A DNA stretch of 64,000 nucleotides, taken from Erigeron canadensis. Its lineage: Eukaryota; Streptophyta; Magnoliopsida; Asterales; Asteraceae. The position numbers were made by a program, and so were the translations under genes. The DNA lies in NCBI RefSeq assembly GCF_010389155.1, contig NC_057761.1, positions 56,046,587 through 56,110,586 of the forward strand, given 5' to 3'. Positions 63,172 through 64,000 of the stretch are shown in pieces; the first letter of the stretch is position 1, and each line of letters opens with the position of its first letter. The notes beneath the pieces were generated by a model. That model was not told where the DNA came from. It saw nothing but the letters and a program-made list of their open reading frames with translations, and ran no database searches.

Positions 63172-63228
63172 ATGGGTGACGATGCCACAACTGCGAAGTG
63201 GAGCACGGAGATCAAAACGGCTTGGTGA
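63172..63228 (+). promoter_or_regulatory. Overlapping upstream ORF at the kinase start
   Basis: An ATG at 63172, ten bases before the main ATG and in another frame, opens 18 codons and stops at 63226-63228. A shorter ATG...TAA frame lies at 63152-63166. If transcription starts upstream, as the leader suggests, these would limit translation unless ribosomes scan past them. Confidence 0.5.
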
Positions 63229-63598
63229 TCTTCAGCTTGCCACAGAACCAATTGATCAAGCTGAAAACGTCGTTACAACTCAAAACAGAACCAGAAGGAA
63301 AACTGGTGGGGGTAGGGGAAGAGGTGATGCTGCAGGTGTATTGAAAGGGAGACAAGCGGCTGGTGGTGGAAGAGGAAGAGGCGTTAGAGTGATTGATTTG
63401 GACCAGGAACCACCCCTTGTGACTGTTCCTAGGAATCCTCCTGTGCCTGTGGCTCTTGGAGTTTCTAAGCCACTTGGTACGCCGGTTCTGAATTTTATAG
63501 ACGTGGTTGCAGATAAAGATATTGCCATGGAAGGTGGAAGTGGTGATAAATTATTGGGGGTTGAAGAAGAAGGAAACACAACCCCCGTGCCCGAGAAG
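63182..63598 (+). CDS. Casein kinase 1-like protein (plant MLK/PPK family), first coding exon, partial
   Basis: Nuclear Ser/Thr kinase of the MUT9-like/photoregulatory group, which phosphorylates histone H3 and PIF-type factors in Arabidopsis. Only the N-terminal exon (139 codons) is in the window. It starts MPQLRSGARRSKRLGDLQ, the family hallmark, followed by RGG-type basic repeats (RRKTGGGRGRGD, AGGGRGRGVRVIDLD). It ends at DKDIAMEGGSGDKLLGVEEE and TTPVPEK, then GT at 63599, just before the kinase domain that should continue beyond the window. I chose 63182 because family members begin MPxLRSGARR. A leader exon near 62440-62540 followed by an intron ending at TTTATGTAG (63118) is likely. 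Confidence 0.9.
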
Positions 63599-64000
63599 GT
63601 ATATTCTTCCTTTGAGAATGATTTTTCCTTTTTATGCCAACATCTTATATTTTTAGCATAAGGTGATATTAAATCATTGGAATCGCATAGTCATTTGTAT
63701 TAGCTTTGAATATGCATTTGAAAGCGAGATCAACTGATCATGTGATATCGAATAGTCAGAATAAGTTGTATAGGTGTAATAAAACAGGTTGTAGAAAGTG
63801 TTTGGATGTGCTTTAGCTGTTTGAAGTTGTGATAATTAGATAACCAGTGTTTAATAATGACTGTTTTGATCTTTAAATGAATCTATTTATAGATAAAGTG
63901 ACAAGTTTTATGACTTGAAATGAAACTAGGGTACAGGGACAAATAAATAATATCCCATTCACTTAATTGCGATAATCAGATATTCAATGTCAGCACGGAA

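Noticed and set aside
1..64000. CRISPR arrays, bacterial operons, tRNA and rRNA genes
   Set aside because: The window is plant nuclear DNA. I saw no spaced short repeats of CRISPR type and no convincing tRNA B-box or rRNA sequence on reading. A tRNAscan run would settle tRNAs.

Overview
This window is nuclear DNA of a flowering plant, almost certainly a eudicot. The genes carry many GT-AG introns. The products are plant-specific or chloroplast-targeted (cellulose synthase-like D, two subunits of the chloroplast NDH complex, a plant GATA factor). The intergenic DNA is very AT-rich and full of plant transposons. Repeat styles such as short elements chained through TA microsatellites and GGTACCG-type tracts recall Asteraceae, but that is an impression and not proof.

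Layout. 1-9 kb: a complete 16-exon NOT3 gene (CCR4-NOT complex). 9.9-11.1 kb: a non-autonomous Helitron. 11.6-18.6 kb: an odd block. A truncated MHF1/CENP-S gene with a foreign tail faces an opposite-strand chain of exons joining an unknown leader, the N-terminal third of HISN3 (HisA) and an RPA1-like C-terminus. Between them lies a nested satellite in which a 63-bp tandem repeat is interrupted by telomere-like palindromic repeats. 19-28 kb: intergenic DNA with one GATA factor gene (22.1-23.2 kb), a LINE tail and a run of six short inverted-repeat elements joined by (TA)n. 30.2-33.7 kb: a seven-exon HNH-nuclease-domain gene. 34.5-42.3 kb: three short-chain dehydrogenase/reductase (SDR) paralogs on one strand, with a promoter remnant of a probable fourth copy and several MITEs. 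43.3-47.3 kb: a CSLD glycosyltransferase gene with a solo LTR in its second intron. 47.7-49.5 kb and 60.0-61.6 kb: two paralogous genes with the galactose-mutarotase-like fold (NDF5-like and PNSB2). They share intron positions and orientation and are separated by a 6.2-kb MULE, itself split by an LTR-type insertion, and by a dead L1 LINE. 63.2 kb to the edge: the first coding exon of a plant casein kinase 1-like kinase (MLK/PPK family).

The genes do not form a pathway. The functional clusters are the SDR array, where one member has lost the NADP-type Arg and gained an Asp after beta-2 (a predicted cofactor switch), and the NDF5/PNSB2 pair, whose homologs act in chloroplast NDH cyclic electron flow. 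The best candidates for something undescribed are the chimeric gene block with its palindromic telomere-like satellite, the TA-chained element array, and the MULE end lying 48 bp from the NDF5-like start codon.
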